Shown: positions 40,678 to 51,590, numbered from the stretch's first letter. The stretch: DNA of 64,000 bases from Symbiodinium natans (GCA_905221605.1 CAJNDS010001435.1:38501-102500), one strand, 5' to 3'. Made by a program: numbers and translations. Notes: generated by a model from the letters alone, not told the origin.

Positions 40678-42402
40678 GTGAGCCTTGCCCTGACTTTAGG
40701 GACAAAAACAAAAACGTTGCTTCCGAGCTGAGCCCCTGAGTCTAGCAGTCTAGCGTGCAGGTGATTCTCCACCTTCGGTCGAGATGGGGTCGATCTACCA
40801 GCTTCGCTGGAAGACATCGGGTCCGTTCAAGCTTGCCTGGATGTAGTGCGAATTACAAGGTGCCTAGTGAGAACGCCGTGAACACAAGATCCTAAACCCT
40901 AAACCCTAAACCCTAAATCCTAAACCCTCCCAAAACTCCATGCTCTAGGTTGCATGCAACAGCCTCCCGCTTGGAGTGTGAGGGGAGAGAGGGAGCAGCG
41001 GAGTCGGCTCCCTGTGACCCAGAACATCACGTGGCTGGTCTGACTTAATATTGGAACCCTTAAACCCTAAACCCTAAACCCTAAACCCTAAACCCTAAAC
41101 CCTAAACCGAGTAGACCTTGGGTAATATTGGGGAGCAACCCCCAGGTTCCCAAGACAGTCTGCCTGGGCTTAGACCCTCACCCTAAACCCTAAACCCTAA
41201 ACCCTAAACCCTAAACCCTAAACCCTAATGCCTTTCACTGGCAACCCTCGACCTAGAACTTTGCTCTGCCTTGTGGCCAGAAGCTTTCTGCGCCCTGCTT
41301 TGGCCCAAGTACCGGGTTACAGCCATTGACATCCACTAGCCCGTTGGACCCCGAACTTTGGCCCTGTGAGTGGGCTTGTTAGCCTCTTTACCCATTCAAC
41401 CCAGTAACCCTGAGCCCCTAACCCTAAACCCTGAACCCAATCGTTTGGACCCATGAATTGGCCTCAAACCTGATAAACCCGTTAACCCAGTAACGCCCAG
41501 ATGAGTGGGCGAATGGGCTAACGGGGTTAGCGAAAAATGTCAGCGTGTCACATACCCAACACTGTGTATACACACTGGATCCCGATAGAAGCAAATTGGA
41601 GCTCATATCCATTCAAAAGGGCCAAAAGGACTGGGTTCGTGCCCTAAACCCTAAACCCTAAACCCCAAATACGGTTAGTGGTGTTATGGGTTCAAGGCCT
41701 AACCTATCCATAGGGCCCAAACGATTGAGTTCATGGGTTTCATGGGTTGCGGGATACGCGAAGCAGTGAGAGTTGCACAAAATGCAAGGGGGGGATGCCC
41801 CACCTAGCCGGCATGCTTGCGTAGAAACGGACCAGGGTACCCAAACTGAGTGCAGAGAAGCCAGTCTTAGGCATCCTGTGCGATTGGAGGGGCAGGAAGG
41901 GAACTCTCATCGCCGAGCTTCAGGTGTTGGACAACGCCTTGTCGCATGAGATAGGCGGAGAGGCTGTCGGCTTCTCGGGAGAGGTTGCATCATCAACCTA
42001 ACTTCCTGACAAGTCAAGGGGCATGCTGTGGAATGGGGTAAGCCTGGGGATGCGATGACCCCCCACCTCTCCTGTCCCACAACCCCTTTGCTCGCAAACA
42101 CGCGTCAACTCCATCTGCGTACGGAGCAGCTCAAGCAAGATGCCCTGTAAGAGTGACCCTTAATAAGCCCGAATCTTATTCCCCAATCTAACCCTTAAAT
42201 GTACCTTACTCCCTATAAACCTACTAAGTAGCCCCTAAATAACCCCCAAAGAAACCTTAAGGTCCCTTATAAGGCAAGAGTTTGAGTTGCCCCACAGCTC
42301 AGGCTCAGCAAGCATGCCCTCTGCTTTTGCCTCTTGCTCAAGGTTGCGCTTCAGCCCTCTCGCCTGCTGGTGGGCGGAGGGCGGCGAAAGAAATTGATGT
42401 AC
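40678..42402. other. Repeat region without a supported gene
   Basis: Heptad arrays lie at 40891-40928, 41058-41108, 41180-41230 and 41640-41665, and a palindromic element at 41438-41727. The stretch 42.13-42.28 kb resembles the tails at 44.75 and 50.8 kb (CCCCTAAATAACCCC, CCCTTATAAGG). Confidence 0.45.
41438..41727. mobile_element. Long imperfect palindrome with CAATCGTTTGG ends
   Basis: CAATCGTTTGGACCCATG at the left pairs with TAGGGCCCAAACGATTG at the right. Repeated ACCCATTCAACCCAGTAAC-like words and a C-rich heptad tract lie around and inside it. Confidence 0.55.
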
Positions 42403-42540
42403 ATTCTGCAGCTCCTGATGTACCGAGGTGCTGTCTCCACCAGAAGCGGGGCACCCCCAGGTCACCACCCTCCCGTCTCTGCGAAGGGCGGCGAAGGCGA
42501 AGGAAGTACTGCGCACGAGAAGGACATCCTCAAGTTCGTC
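42403..42540 (-). CDS. RCC1-module exon
   Basis: 138 nt from TGGTCCAG| to CAGAAT|GTACAT. It encodes DELEDVLLVRSTSFAFAALR, then RDGRVVTWGCPASGGDSTSV and HQELQN, a full RCC1 unit. Beyond it on the coding strand TTCGCCGCCCTCCGC suggests one more truncated unit. Confidence 0.8.
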
Positions 42541-45500
42541 CTGGACCATGAAAATGCCGGCTAGGGGGCAGCCCTGAATCCCAAACTGCCAAAACTCAAA
42601 AAACCCCTCCCCGCCCTCTCCTGCACTGCACTGCTGTCGCCGCCACAGGAAGGCTCGCCCCAGGTGATGACTGCGCCTCCTGCCAGGAGAGCTGCGAAGG
42701 CCGCGCAGGTCGACTCGATCCGCTCGACAGCCTTCAGCTGCTCCTGTGACGACTTTTGCTCTAAGAGGGTTGTACCTGAAGTCACCTGCATACCTGTGAA
42801 GACAGCCACTTCCATAGTTTTGGGGCATGATGGGTTACTCTCGGCTGGCTCAGAAATCTCGCCGGAAAGCTTGCAAGGGACGCCCGAAAAACTTGTTTTA
42901 AGCTCCTGGACAGCCTGGCTGTTCCCTCCCGCAGATCCGTCGCCCCAGGTGACGACGGAGCCATCGCCGAGAATCACGGCAAAGGCATCGGACGTGGCCT
43001 CTGTGCATTTTTCTTGCATCCTTCTTGACCCCTACAGACTTGAAGCTCACACAGGCGATGTCTCTGCACAAACTTGTGCTGAGCCCGTTAAGCCGGTTTT
43101 AAGTAAACCAATCTGTTCCCTGCACCTGCACCAGCTGCACGTCTTGGAGCTGCGGCTGGACGCTCGCAGAGTCCCCGCCGAAGCGAGCATGACCCCAGGT
43201 CACAACCTTGAACAGGCTGGATGGTCATTCTTGTCGTACCGGATGCTAGGGTTTAGGGTCTTTACGGTTTAGGGTTTAGGTCACATGAGTCACCAGATGC
43301 TACGCTGGGAACTGAAACCGTGCTACGAACTGCGAGGCAGGACTCCAGGATACGATAGGTGTCCGCGTCATGTTTCTGGACCGATCGTTCCATGGTCATG
43401 CGTGCAGGGCGCTCTTTCCGTGATGCGCTTGAGAACCCAAAGTTCCCTACCGGCCCTTAACCCTGAAATCCTAAACCCTAAGCCCTAAGCCCTAAGCCCT
43501 AAACCCTAAACCCTAAACCCTAAACTCTAAACCCTAAACCCCCTAAACCCTAAGCCCCCTCCCAACGCTGCAACCTCTAAATCTCCACACCCAGGGGACG
43601 GTTCCATCAGCCCTCAGCGCTGCGAAGGCCGCGGCTGACGACTGAAGATGCCGCACGTCGTGGAGGTGCCCCTGGTTCTGGTTTAAGGGTGTAGGGTATA
43701 GGGGTTTTTAGGGTTTAGGGGTTTCGGTTTTTTTCGCCACCCGCCTAGTTGACTCAGAGAGACAGGGAACAATGCTCGTTACTGCTTTGTAACATGTTGT
43801 GATCAACAATCCCTCTTCCTGACACTGTCTGCTTTGTTCCAGTTTCCCCCTACCCTCAGTCTGTATTTAGGAGTTTAGGGTTTAGGAGTTTAGGGTTTAG
43901 GGTTTAGAGTTCAGGGTTTAGGCTCTTCTCATTCTACTCACCCAAGAGAGCATCAAATTGTTGTCCGATGTTGTCCGACTCGGTAACTTACATAAGCTGC
44001 AGTGGGGCATTGGCACATCACAAGCCCTAAACCCTAAACCCTAAACCGAGCACACAGCGGCTTCATGAACCGCCACAGCTCCTGAACGTCCCTGCTGTCG
44101 CCACCGTAGTCTGCATCGCCCCAGGCAACCACGGATCCCCCCTCCAGGACGACAGCAAAGGCTCGCTCCGTAGCCTTGAGTTGGGTGGCCTTCTCTGACA
44201 GCTCCTCAAGTTGTCTGGGAAGAAGGGAGACAAGAAGCTTTGTAGACAAAACCAAAAAAAGGCTGAAGAAGCCCGGAAGAACGATAAATAGTTTTCCTTA
44301 TTACCGGCATTCTTTTGGGGTTCTTGAGCGAATAATAGTAAACCCTACCTATGCGGGTCGGAGTTGGGAGATGGCCACTTCTGGCAAGGAGCCTTTGAGA
44401 AGATGAAGCCCAGATCGTCGCGACCCCAACCTGTTCTCTTCAGGGTTTAGGGTCTAGGTTTAGGGTTTAGGGTTTAAGGTTTAGGGTTTAGGGTTTAGGG
44501 CCATCCTCTACAAAATGTTTGGGCTCTGGGGCCACAAGGGCCTGGAAAAAGACTTCAACTCCCTCCAGGTCGGAAACCCTAAACCCTGTGACTATAACCA
44601 AGGTCCACATCAAGAGAATCAACGACACCCCCCCCGAAAAGGGCAAGGTAGACTTGGTAGCCCAGTAACCATGTTATTGTAAGGGTGCCCCTTTTTGGGT
44701 TGGTTACTTTATGAAGGGACCCTGAATCTTTCTTCCCTTTGCAACTAACCCCTATATGACCCGCAAAAATACCTTCTTTCAAGTATCGTTCCTATATACC
44801 TGAGTAGGCCTAATGTAGCCCCTAAGCCCCTTACAAGGGAACCCCAAAAGCCGAAATTAGAGCAAGCCCCGAGTTATACAGGGGGCCTTCCGTTCAGAAA
44901 CCCCCGGGAAAGTGATGCATGATTCGCCACCGAAGAACTTAATTAACTGACCTCGAGCTTTGAAAAGCTTTGCTCGTTGCTACTCGCAACATTGTTCTCG
45001 AAAGCCCCGTGGGGCTGAGAGTGACTTGGCTAAAATACAGGGGGCCTGAATAATTACAATAGAGGTTTCAATAGTATAGTTATAAAGGGCTCACACGGGA
45101 TAATAGTATAATTATAAAGGGATCATAAGGGACGATAATATCATAATAAAGGGATCATAAGGGAAGACGATGAGTAATTCTTCTGACCCCTAGAGCCTAC
45201 GGCCCAAAATCCAAGGAAAAAAAGGTTGAAACTTTCAGAATATACTACCTTATAAGAAGCCCAAAAGTTGAAAAGTTGGGTTTTGAGCCAGTAAGAGAGT
45301 AGGCCGAGGGGCTAAAGACTGTACCATCCCTGAGTCGCGCAGCCACGGCTTGAGTGGTGGCCTCGAGATCCTGCCAGGTTTCAGAGGTTGGCAGGGTTTA
45401 GGGTTTAGGGTTCAGGGTTCAGGGTTTAGGGTTCAGGGCTTAGGGCCGTGTGGTTTAGGAGTTGGGTTTCGACTCTCGCAACTCGTGCAAGCAGGCGCTG

Positions 45501-48500
45501 TGAGTCTTTGGATAAAACGCCTTAAATCCTCAATCCTCAACACTGTACATCCGAAACGCTGAATGCAGAGCACATGAACGGAGGAGCAGTACTACTGACC
45601 GCACGACTCTATCCGACAATGCCAGTGTGGAGGACTATGTATGTGAAATTCTTCAATGAGGAGAGTAAAGATTGAATGAAGTGCCAGATTCCACCGAGGA
45701 AATCCTCATGAAATTGTCGCACCTGCATGCCCTCGCTATGGTCAAGCCACGCCACTCGATGCTGACACAGTTCTGGCCCACTGCACTTGTGGGTCAAGTG
45801 AGTGTATCTCTCCAACTATCTCAGGTGACATGAGCATGCATGGCATGGCCCTTCATCTGGTGAACTTGCACAAGGTGCTTCACACCAGCATCCTTCTAAC
45901 TGATCTTGTCCGCTGCTTTGACGCAGGCTTGAGCGAATATGTCAGCACCATGCACGTCAGCTGTGATATCCGTGAAGACCTGAGAAACGTGTCCACGAAA
46001 CTAACACCAGAAGGAAGTCCCAGCTGCCCTTCCCTGAACCCCGACCACTGCCAACTCCTGTAGGTCACTGAGTCGATGCCGAAAGCCGAGCGCCTCCAGC
46101 TCCTCGCACATGTAGGAGCCTTCGATCCATGAGACATGAGTGCCAGAAGGATGGTGGAGGGTTTTTGGGGTTTAGAGATTAAGGGGGGAGGGAGCATTAG
46201 CTGTTCCCACAAAGGCTGTGAAGTTGATGAGTTGAAGGGTTTGGGTCAAGGGGTGCGGGTTTATGAAGACTTCTGTAGCCCAGTAAGCAGATACCACTCT
46301 GAACTGAACGGGTCCGATCTCGAACCCTGCTTTTTGGAATCTTTACGGTATTGAAAATGCCACTAATTCGGCACACTTTCGGATGCTTCCGTTTATTTGC
46401 TCTTGCGTTCTTCTTTTGTTCGCTTTCCGTGGGGTTGCGTGGGTGGGTGGGTGGGTTGTAGCATTGTATTATTAACCGGGCAAAGACCTGTGCACATCCG
46501 CTATCGTCCTGCGCTTGCGTCCCAGTGCCTTCCATGCAAGAACGTCTAAGTTGCGCACAGTCTTCCCTCACCCCCACGGATTTTGGTGTTCTTTAGGTGG
46601 TCGGGAGGTGTGCCACACGAAGTACTCTTACGACGGCCGGTGCTCCTGTCTTTTTCGAGAGGACTCCTCAAGACCCCGAAACATGCATCTGGTATAGGCT
46701 GGCAAACTTGTTGTTATCGACCCGCCAGCACACTAATCCCTCCCCCCCCAACAGCAAAAAGGATGCCACAGCACAGGCTCAGCAACCCCAGAGAATTGTC
46801 GAGCCGTCAGCCAACTTTGCTGCGAAGGCCCCTGCTGTCGCCCAGAGCTCCTAAAAGTCACTTTACAGTAGGGTTGTTAGGGTTCATCTTATGTCTGATA
46901 TGACGCTGCTCCGGCAAGAATGAAGTCGGACCGACATGGAAGAGCTGTGGCGGACCCGAAACCCTAAACCCTAAACCCTTCCTTCCTTGATGGGCCCTCA
47001 AAACTCTGGAGGGCAAAGAGCCCAGGATCTACACCACCAACTGCTGAGCATTTCCCCCCTTGAGCGTGATGGAGGTTTAGGGTTTCGGCTCTCGCACTCG
47101 GCAAGAATTCGGTCGGAAGGTCACTTACTACGACAGTCGTCGAGATTCCCATCCCACAGTGAATCACGAAGAAGCGTCAAGATAAGCGTTTTGGGTTTAG
47201 GGTTGCAAGGTTGACCTGTGGCCAACGGGCGCAGAGTCGGTCCTCCACGTCTTGCATGTCGGGCTGGAGGCACGGCCCCTCAGGATCCCGTACCAAGGCT
47301 GGGGGGTGAGATAGGTCTTTGGGTCATGTCAACCCGAGCTTTTGCACCCCTCCTCTGTCCACTGGGGGGAGCCCCATGTCAGCACGGTGCCATCAGCTCG
47401 TAGAGCTGCGAATGCCTCCGCTGCACCTGAAGAGGAATTTACGGCATCCGCCCCCCCCCCCCCCCCCCCCCCCCAACAAAAAAAACGCAAGCTCGGTGGT
47501 CCGACTTTCTGGGGCTCTAGAGGGCTCTCAGGGGCTCAAGAGGGTGCCAAGGGCTTCTTTCTCTTTGCCACATGGTCCGTTCATTCTTTTGTTTGTCTTG
47601 TTGCGGGGCTCGAAAATATTGGACGCTTTGACCGTGAACCTTCAACCCTCAACCACATCTCGAGGGGGGTGAGCGCAGCGTTGGTCCCTCAACTCCACAG
47701 CCAGGCTCATGGAGGGCAGCTATGGACGGCTTGAAGACTCTGGGACAGCAACAAGGTTTCTTCTGCCCATGGCGCCAATCCCAAAGACGGCAGGTTATCG
47801 AGCTCGGGTTTGGGGAGCGGTTTGGGCCAGCACAAAAACAAGGCCCCCGAGGTCTCGAATCCAAAATTTTAAGCATCAGACACATGGCAGGTGTGAGTTG
47901 GGATGCTCCCCCTTATACTACCTTACTACCAGTCCTCAGTAGGGATTCTACTAGGGGGTACTACAATCCCTAAGGAGTACAAGGGAGAACATCCCAGGGA
48001 GAACATCCCAAGGCGTGTGGTTGGCGGCTCATGGTCTCTTGCAGACGCGGTGCCCTCCACCTTGTCCACGTTGCTCAAGCCCTCCGGTGCACAGTGCTGC
48101 TCTCCGCCCAGATAGCCCCAGGTCAGAACAGTTCCTGGGTTTTTCAACTCTGAGTGTGGAAAAACATAGGAAGTCTGGGTCTTTTGGGGAGGAGGTGGAG
48201 GAGGAAGACCTGTCCAAGCACAATGTGAATTTATGCATGTATGTACATTCTGCATGAATGTGCATGCTGAAGTATACATATAAGCTAAACAGTCCAGAAG
48301 TACATGTCAATGTCGAAACTTCGATATCTTGTCTATCATCCTTTATCCATCTGAAACCAAAATCAGGCTATGTATGTATACACACCTGGCATGTCTCCAC
48401 AGAATGTCTCTAAACGTTTTGCTGCTGCATGGACTGGACTGGGGGTGGGGCCAGCCTAAATCCATAGTTGCCCGTGTCAGTTGACATGCGACGACTTGGA

Positions 48501-49810
48501 TTTCACCCATCTGCCATAAACAAATGAACCTCAAGGAGACCAAAGGGAGACGCTCCAAAACCCGAATCTCCGCGCCCCAAGTTAGCAGCACGAAAAGTTT
48601 TGGGCCTCTGCTGCGGCAAAGGCTCCGTCCACCCGGACCAGCGCGAATGCATGGGAACTCGAGTACAGTGCAGCCTGCTCGGAGGTTGGCTGCAGGCTTC
48701 ATGTTGCCCCTTCAGGCCGCACGACAGGCGACATACGCCCCTAAGCCCCCCTCACGTAAAACCAGATCTTAGCACTGGGGCATGGCTGTGACTGTTGTAG
48801 CTCGGAGTTCTATGCGGGGAAGGAAAGGCTCAAGCAACCTGCGGAAGGGCACGTCTGCGCATTCAATTTGAGAAGCTGCCCTCGCCTTCTGTGTTTACCA
48901 TGCTGGGCAGGGTTGATGAATGGCTCACGAGAAGAACGAGCCGACCTTCCTTTCTATTCTTGCGACCCCATGTGCCAGCCGTTCATAAAGTGATGGAGAC
49001 CTTGTTGGGTGGTGACCCCTCCTTTGATGCGGCTCTTATTGGGAGACCACCAGCTGCCGGAATTTGGAGTCCCCAAGTTCGGGAAAAGTACCTCCCCTCA
49101 CAGGCCTTGCGTGCGACGGCCGTCAGCGTTTCGCCCTCCTGGTCGGGGGCTGTCTCCGGATGCCGGTTCTACCGTCAGAGATGCTCCCTGGCCCCGGGCA
49201 CTATGGGCATCAACCGAGCGATCTGTCGAGGAGGGGTTCGGGCTGCAAGGTCTGAGCGGAGTGTGCATACAGACTTAAACCGAAGTCGACGTCCTGAATG
49301 CCTGCAGCGGCAATCGTCTTGCAACATCGCAGCTTGGAGCCTGTGCTGCAAGCTCAAGTCCGAAGACATCGAAAGGCCCAGACAACCTTCTGGGTTGCAG
49401 GCGCTAACCCTAAACCCTAAACCCTAGCAGGCTCCCGAGATTTACAGGATCCCGCCCACGCAGCCCACGCGAAGACGGCCGAGCAGCCATTTGAGCGAAC
49501 CAGCCACCGGATACCTGTGCCTCAATGTGCACTTAAGCCACTTCTGGCCATTCAAGATGCACATTTTGGCATGCTGCCCCAGGTGACATGCTGCATGTGG
49601 GCTGTCGTCTTTCTCACGTGTGCAGCCCAGCATCTAAGCTGACCCTGGGCAACCTCAATGAGATCCTGAGTAGATGCTTCTGCAACCCAAGCCATCCCCA
49701 TGGAAGCTTTGTTTTGCCTTAACACACACCTTCCAGTCCTGCACGGTGGCGTCGGCTGCCACTTCCACTCTTACCTCTGCCCCGCTCAGAAGCGCAACCG
49801 CCAGCCGCAT
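42403..49810 (-). CDS. HERC/RCC1-like gene with N-terminal ubiquitin-like fold
   Basis: Minus-strand gene. The 5' exons encode a beta-grasp, ubiquitin-like start (MRLAVALLSGAEVRVEVAAD, then TIAAAGIQD and GETLTAVARK). At least eight RCC1-type modules follow, mostly one per exon, with the motif FA(A/V)xLxDGxVxTWG and GGDSxxVQ. RCC1 repeats form beta-propeller blades. In Symbiodiniaceae large families of such proteins are annotated by similarity to HERC E3 ligases, but no HECT domain is visible here, so ligase activity is not claimed. Introns carry heptad tracts and family B, D and G-like elements. One module (48.6 kb) is frameshifted. Several junction phases, and the 3' end, remain unresolved. 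Confidence 0.7.
42621..42743 (-). CDS. RCC1-module exon
   Basis: From GTCACAG| it encodes EQLKAVERIESTCAAFAALL and AGGAVITWGEPSCGGDSSAV. It probably ends at GTGCAG|GAGAGG, a GA donor. Confidence 0.8.
42898..43012 (-). CDS. RCC1-module exon
   Basis: After GGATGCAAG| it encodes CTEATSDAFAVILGDGSVVT then WGDGSAGGNSQAVQEL. The 3' limit is approximate. Confidence 0.8.
43126..43206 (-). CDS. RCC1-module exon, second half of unit
   Basis: From CTGTTCAAG| to CTGGTGCAG|GTGCAG. It encodes VVTWGHARFGGDSASVQPQL then QDVQLVQ. Confidence 0.75.
43461..43560 (-). repeat. Degenerate CCCTAAA array in HERC-like intron
   Basis: C-rich heptads with CCCTAAG variants. Confidence 0.9.
43591..43677 (-). CDS. RCC1-module exon, first half of unit
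   Basis: From TTAAACCAG| it encodes HLHDVRHLQSSAAAFAALRA then DGTVPW, ending in front of GTGTGG, a usable donor. The acceptor is directly preceded by CCCTACACCCTTAAACCAG, telomere-like sequence. Confidence 0.7.
43690..43921 (+). repeat. TTTAGGG tracts in intron
   Basis: G-rich tracts at 43690-43730 and 43869-43921. Confidence 0.85.
44056..44214 (-). CDS. RCC1-module exon
   Basis: From CTTCCCAG| it encodes QLEELSEKATQLKATERAFA then VVLEGGSVVAWGDADYGGDS and RDVQEL. The likely donor is CCGCT|GTGTGC, followed at once by GGTTTAGGGTTTAGGG. Confidence 0.8.
44247..44339. mobile_element. Decayed family D element in intron
   Basis: The right half GGGGTTCTTGAGCGAATAAT matches family D; the left half GGCTGAAGAAGCCCGG is eroded. 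Confidence 0.5.
44442..44502 (+). repeat. TTTAGGG tract in intron
   Basis: About eight G-rich heptads. Confidence 0.9.
44652..44860. mobile_element. Family G/H-related dispersed element
   Basis: CTTGGTAGCCCAGTAACCAT resembles the family G left end. The tail CCCCTAAGCCCCTTACAAGG resembles the ends near 42.25 and 50.86 kb. Confidence 0.45.
44861..46786. other. Long intron or intergenic part of HERC-like gene
   Basis: Contains the 34-bp AT-rich repeats (45061-45165), heptads at 45395-45445, and a plus frame at 45830-46063 of ordinary composition (MHGMALHLVNLHKVLHTSIL). Plus-strand donor CAA|GTGAGTGT lies at about 45798. A nested plus-strand gene cannot be excluded. Confidence 0.35.
45061..45165. 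repeat. 34-bp AT-rich tandem repeat
   Basis: About three copies of a unit containing TAATAGTATAATTATAAAGG and GATCATAAGGGA. Confidence 0.75.
46787..46850 (-). CDS. RCC1-module exon, first half
   Basis: From GACTTTTAG| to CTCTGGG|GTTGCT, 64 nt. It encodes ELWATAGAFAAKLADGSTIL then WG. Confidence 0.7.
47340..47426 (-). CDS. RCC1-module exon
   Basis: From TCCTCTTCAG| it encodes AAEAFAALRADGTVLTWGSP then QWTEEG. The 3' boundary is approximate. Confidence 0.75.
47453..47475. repeat. Poly-C homopolymer
   Basis: About 22 consecutive C, just upstream (coding sense) of an RCC1 exon, followed by AACAAAAAAAACG. Confidence 0.95.
47898..48011. mobile_element. Family B palindromic element with doubled right end
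   Basis: TTGGGATGCTCCCCCTTATA at the left; the right terminus GGGAGAACATCCCA is present twice in tandem. The flanks GGTGTGAG and GGCGTGTG may be an aged 8-bp duplication. Confidence 0.7.
48040..48138 (-). CDS. RCC1-module exon, second half
   Basis: From AAACCCAG| it encodes TVLTWGYLGGEQHCAPEGL then SNVDKVEGTAS. It lies 29 bp from a family B element. Confidence 0.7.
48545..48690 (-). pseudogene. Frameshifted RCC1 module
   Basis: SSSHAFALVRVDG is followed in another frame, after 32 extra bases, by VLLTWGAE. No splice sites fit the 32 bases, so this unit appears broken. Confidence 0.5.
49092..49138 (-). CDS. Ubiquitin-like domain exon 4
   Basis: From CCCGACCAG| to GGGAG|GTACTT, 47 nt, encoding EGETLTAVARKACEG, the last strand of the ubiquitin-like fold. 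Confidence 0.65.
49291..49356 (-). CDS. Ubiquitin-like domain exon 3
   Basis: Encodes STGSKLRCCKTIAAAGIQD, ending GAC|GTCGAC. TIAAAGIQD joined to EGETLTAV reproduces the loop and strand of this N-terminal domain in related dinoflagellate proteins. Confidence 0.65.
49618..49665 (-). CDS. Ubiquitin-like domain exon 2 (tentative)
   Basis: From CTACTCAG| to GCACAC|GTGAGA, 48 nt in phase 0, reading DLIEVAQGQLRCWAAH. Position and phase fit between exons 1 and 3. Confidence 0.5.
49731..49810 (-). CDS. Ubiquitin-like domain exon 1 with start codon
   Basis: ATG at 49810 then RLAVALLSGAEVRVEVAADA and TVQDWK, ending TGGAAG|GTGTGT. The hydrophobic strand and the TVQDxK motif match ubiquitin-like N-termini. 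Heptads lie just upstream at 49847-49893. Confidence 0.65.
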
Positions 49811-49846
49811 GCCACACCGACGCAGGGCTTTCGCAAAGTCAGAGGT

Positions 49847-50083
49847 TCAGGGTTTAGGGTTTAGGGTTTAGGGTTTAGGGTTTAGGGTTTAGGAGTTCAG
49901 AGGGCTAAAGCGGCTAAAGGTGGCAGCTCGTTGGGAGCGTGACCCATCCTGCAGAAAACCCTCAGCTTGATTCCCAAATCCTACCATCCCTGAAGCAGGT
50001 AGGGTTTGGGTTTGGGAACCAATCTTGAAGCCCTAAACCCTAAACCCTAAACCCTAAACCCTAAACCCTAAACCCTAAACCCC
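49847..50083. repeat. Facing heptad arrays upstream of HERC-like gene
   Basis: G-rich at 49847-49893 and C-rich at 50031-50083. The HERC-like promoter region would lie here. Confidence 0.9.
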
Positions 50084-50203
50084 CCGAGAAGAGGCTTGAG
50101 GAGTGGCAGCCAGCAGCAAGTCTACAGGTCCACAGCCGCCTTGAGCAGAAGGAGGGCTGCATGTGCTCCGAGATCACAGAAAGCCCCTCTAAACCCTCTC
50201 TCT

Positions 50204-50276
50204 CTCTCTATATATATATATAATTAATTTTAATTAACATATATATATGTGTGTGTATTATATATATATATATACA
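50204..50276. repeat. CT/TA microsatellite
   Basis: CTCTCTCTCTATATATATAT followed by AATTAATTTTAATTAA and more TA. Confidence 0.9.
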
Positions 50277-50408
50277 GAGCCACACGATCTTAACACGCCC
50301 TAAGAACCGCATTCTGAGGATCACGCGGTCCATGGTTCGTTCCATGCTCCTGCAAGGGGGCTACAAGCCTGAAACTTCCGGATTAAGAGGCCAAGGCCAT
50401 GTCAGTCA

Positions 50409-50465
50409 ACCTAAACCCTAAACCCTAAACCCTAAACCCTAAACCCTAAACCCTAAACCCTAAAA
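50409..50465 (-). repeat. CCCTAAA array
   Basis: Eight C-rich heptads. Confidence 0.95.
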
Positions 50466-50599
50466 GTGCATGGCAGGCCTGTGATGTGCCTAAAGGGCCT
50501 GGAGCTGATGGACCACCCAGGGACCAGAGGCTCCATGCTCAGGTTAAGGACCAACCAGGCTGGCGACCTACAATTAAGAGACAGTCAGGGGTTTAGGGG

Positions 50600-50880
50600 T
50601 GATATATAGAGAGAGAGTAGGATTCTAAGTAACCAAAAAGGTTAGGAGGGTACCTACCTGATTAGTCCCGAAGGAACTTAGAACAGAAATTAGTCCCTAA
50701 GGAACTTAGAACAGAAAGCACATGTTTAAGGGATAAAAGGAGGGACCCCTAGAAGGGGCCCTTAATCTTCTTCCCCTATATAACCCATCTATAACCCTAC
50801 ATATGCCTGGTCTAATCCCTATGTACCTAAATAATCCCTAAATTGCCCCTAAGCTCCCTGATAAGGGTCTCTCCTTTAGT
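50600..50880. mobile_element. Family H-like dispersed element
   Basis: AGTAACCAAAAAGGTTAGGAGG begins a segment with a doubled AGGAACTTAGAACAGAAA and ends in CCCCTAAGCTCCCTGATAAG, like 42.25 and 44.85 kb. No coding. Confidence 0.45.
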
Positions 50881-51003
50881 CCCTTGACATGTGCAAGCGC
50901 TGGCTCCTGTTGTGCAGCGCCCTTTCGAGATCCAGGAGCTCCTCCCCCCGAAAACACGAAGCAAGCGAGTGGAGCATGCAAGGCCAAGGTTGAAAAGCTC
51001 GTG

Positions 51004-51005
<2 letters not shown>

Positions 51006-51035
<30 letters not shown>
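51006..51035 (+). repeat. (GT)n microsatellite
   Basis: About 30 bp of perfect GT. Confidence 0.95.
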
Positions 51036-51036
<1 letters not shown>

Positions 51037-51103
51037 CCTAAACTCAGTCCTACGTAGTTTGTCTCCAAGGAGCTTCTTCGAGACAGTCCGCAAGACCGCA
51101 TGC

Positions 51104-51590
51104 ATGAAACCCTAAACCCTAAACCCTAAACCGTTACGGATTACTCGCTTTTCTGGCTTGGGGGGGGGGGGACGGGGGGAGGGGCGAATCTCCTTCGTGG
51201 CACCCCTTTGTTCCGACCCTTTGGTCACGACCCTCCTTCAACCCGGGAGTTGCTGGAGGTTGCTGATCGTTGCTTTTTCCCCACACGGTTTCGGGTTTAG
51301 GGGATTTAGGGTTTCGGGTTTAGGGTCTGGGGTTTGGGGTTTAGGGTCTTAGGGCTGATGCCTTGCAGAAGTTTCTATTTCCAAGAGTGGCTCCTTGTGA
51401 TGCTTGACCATCTCATCCGTGTTCTTGCGAGCTGTGTCCTGACATTGGGGAAATCATCCCGATGACCGGGGCTGCCAACCCTAAACCCTGAACCCTAAAC
51501 CCTCACCCTGAACCCTAAACCCTGAACTCTGAACCCTAAACCCTGAACCCTAAACTCTGAACCCTGAACCCTAAACCCTGAATCTTGAAA
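51104..51590. repeat. Heptad-rich segment
   Basis: C-rich 51104-51133, G-rich 51292-51350 and a long degenerate C-rich array 51479-51590 alternating CCCTAAA and CCCTGAA. Confidence 0.9.

Noticed and set aside
42664..43272. 202-codon plus-strand open frame
   Set aside because: It is antisense to three RCC1 exons, which have clear motif conservation on the minus strand.
50320..50360. tRNA-like GGTTCGTTCC box
   Set aside because: No matching A box, acceptor stem or anticodon stem could be drawn around it.
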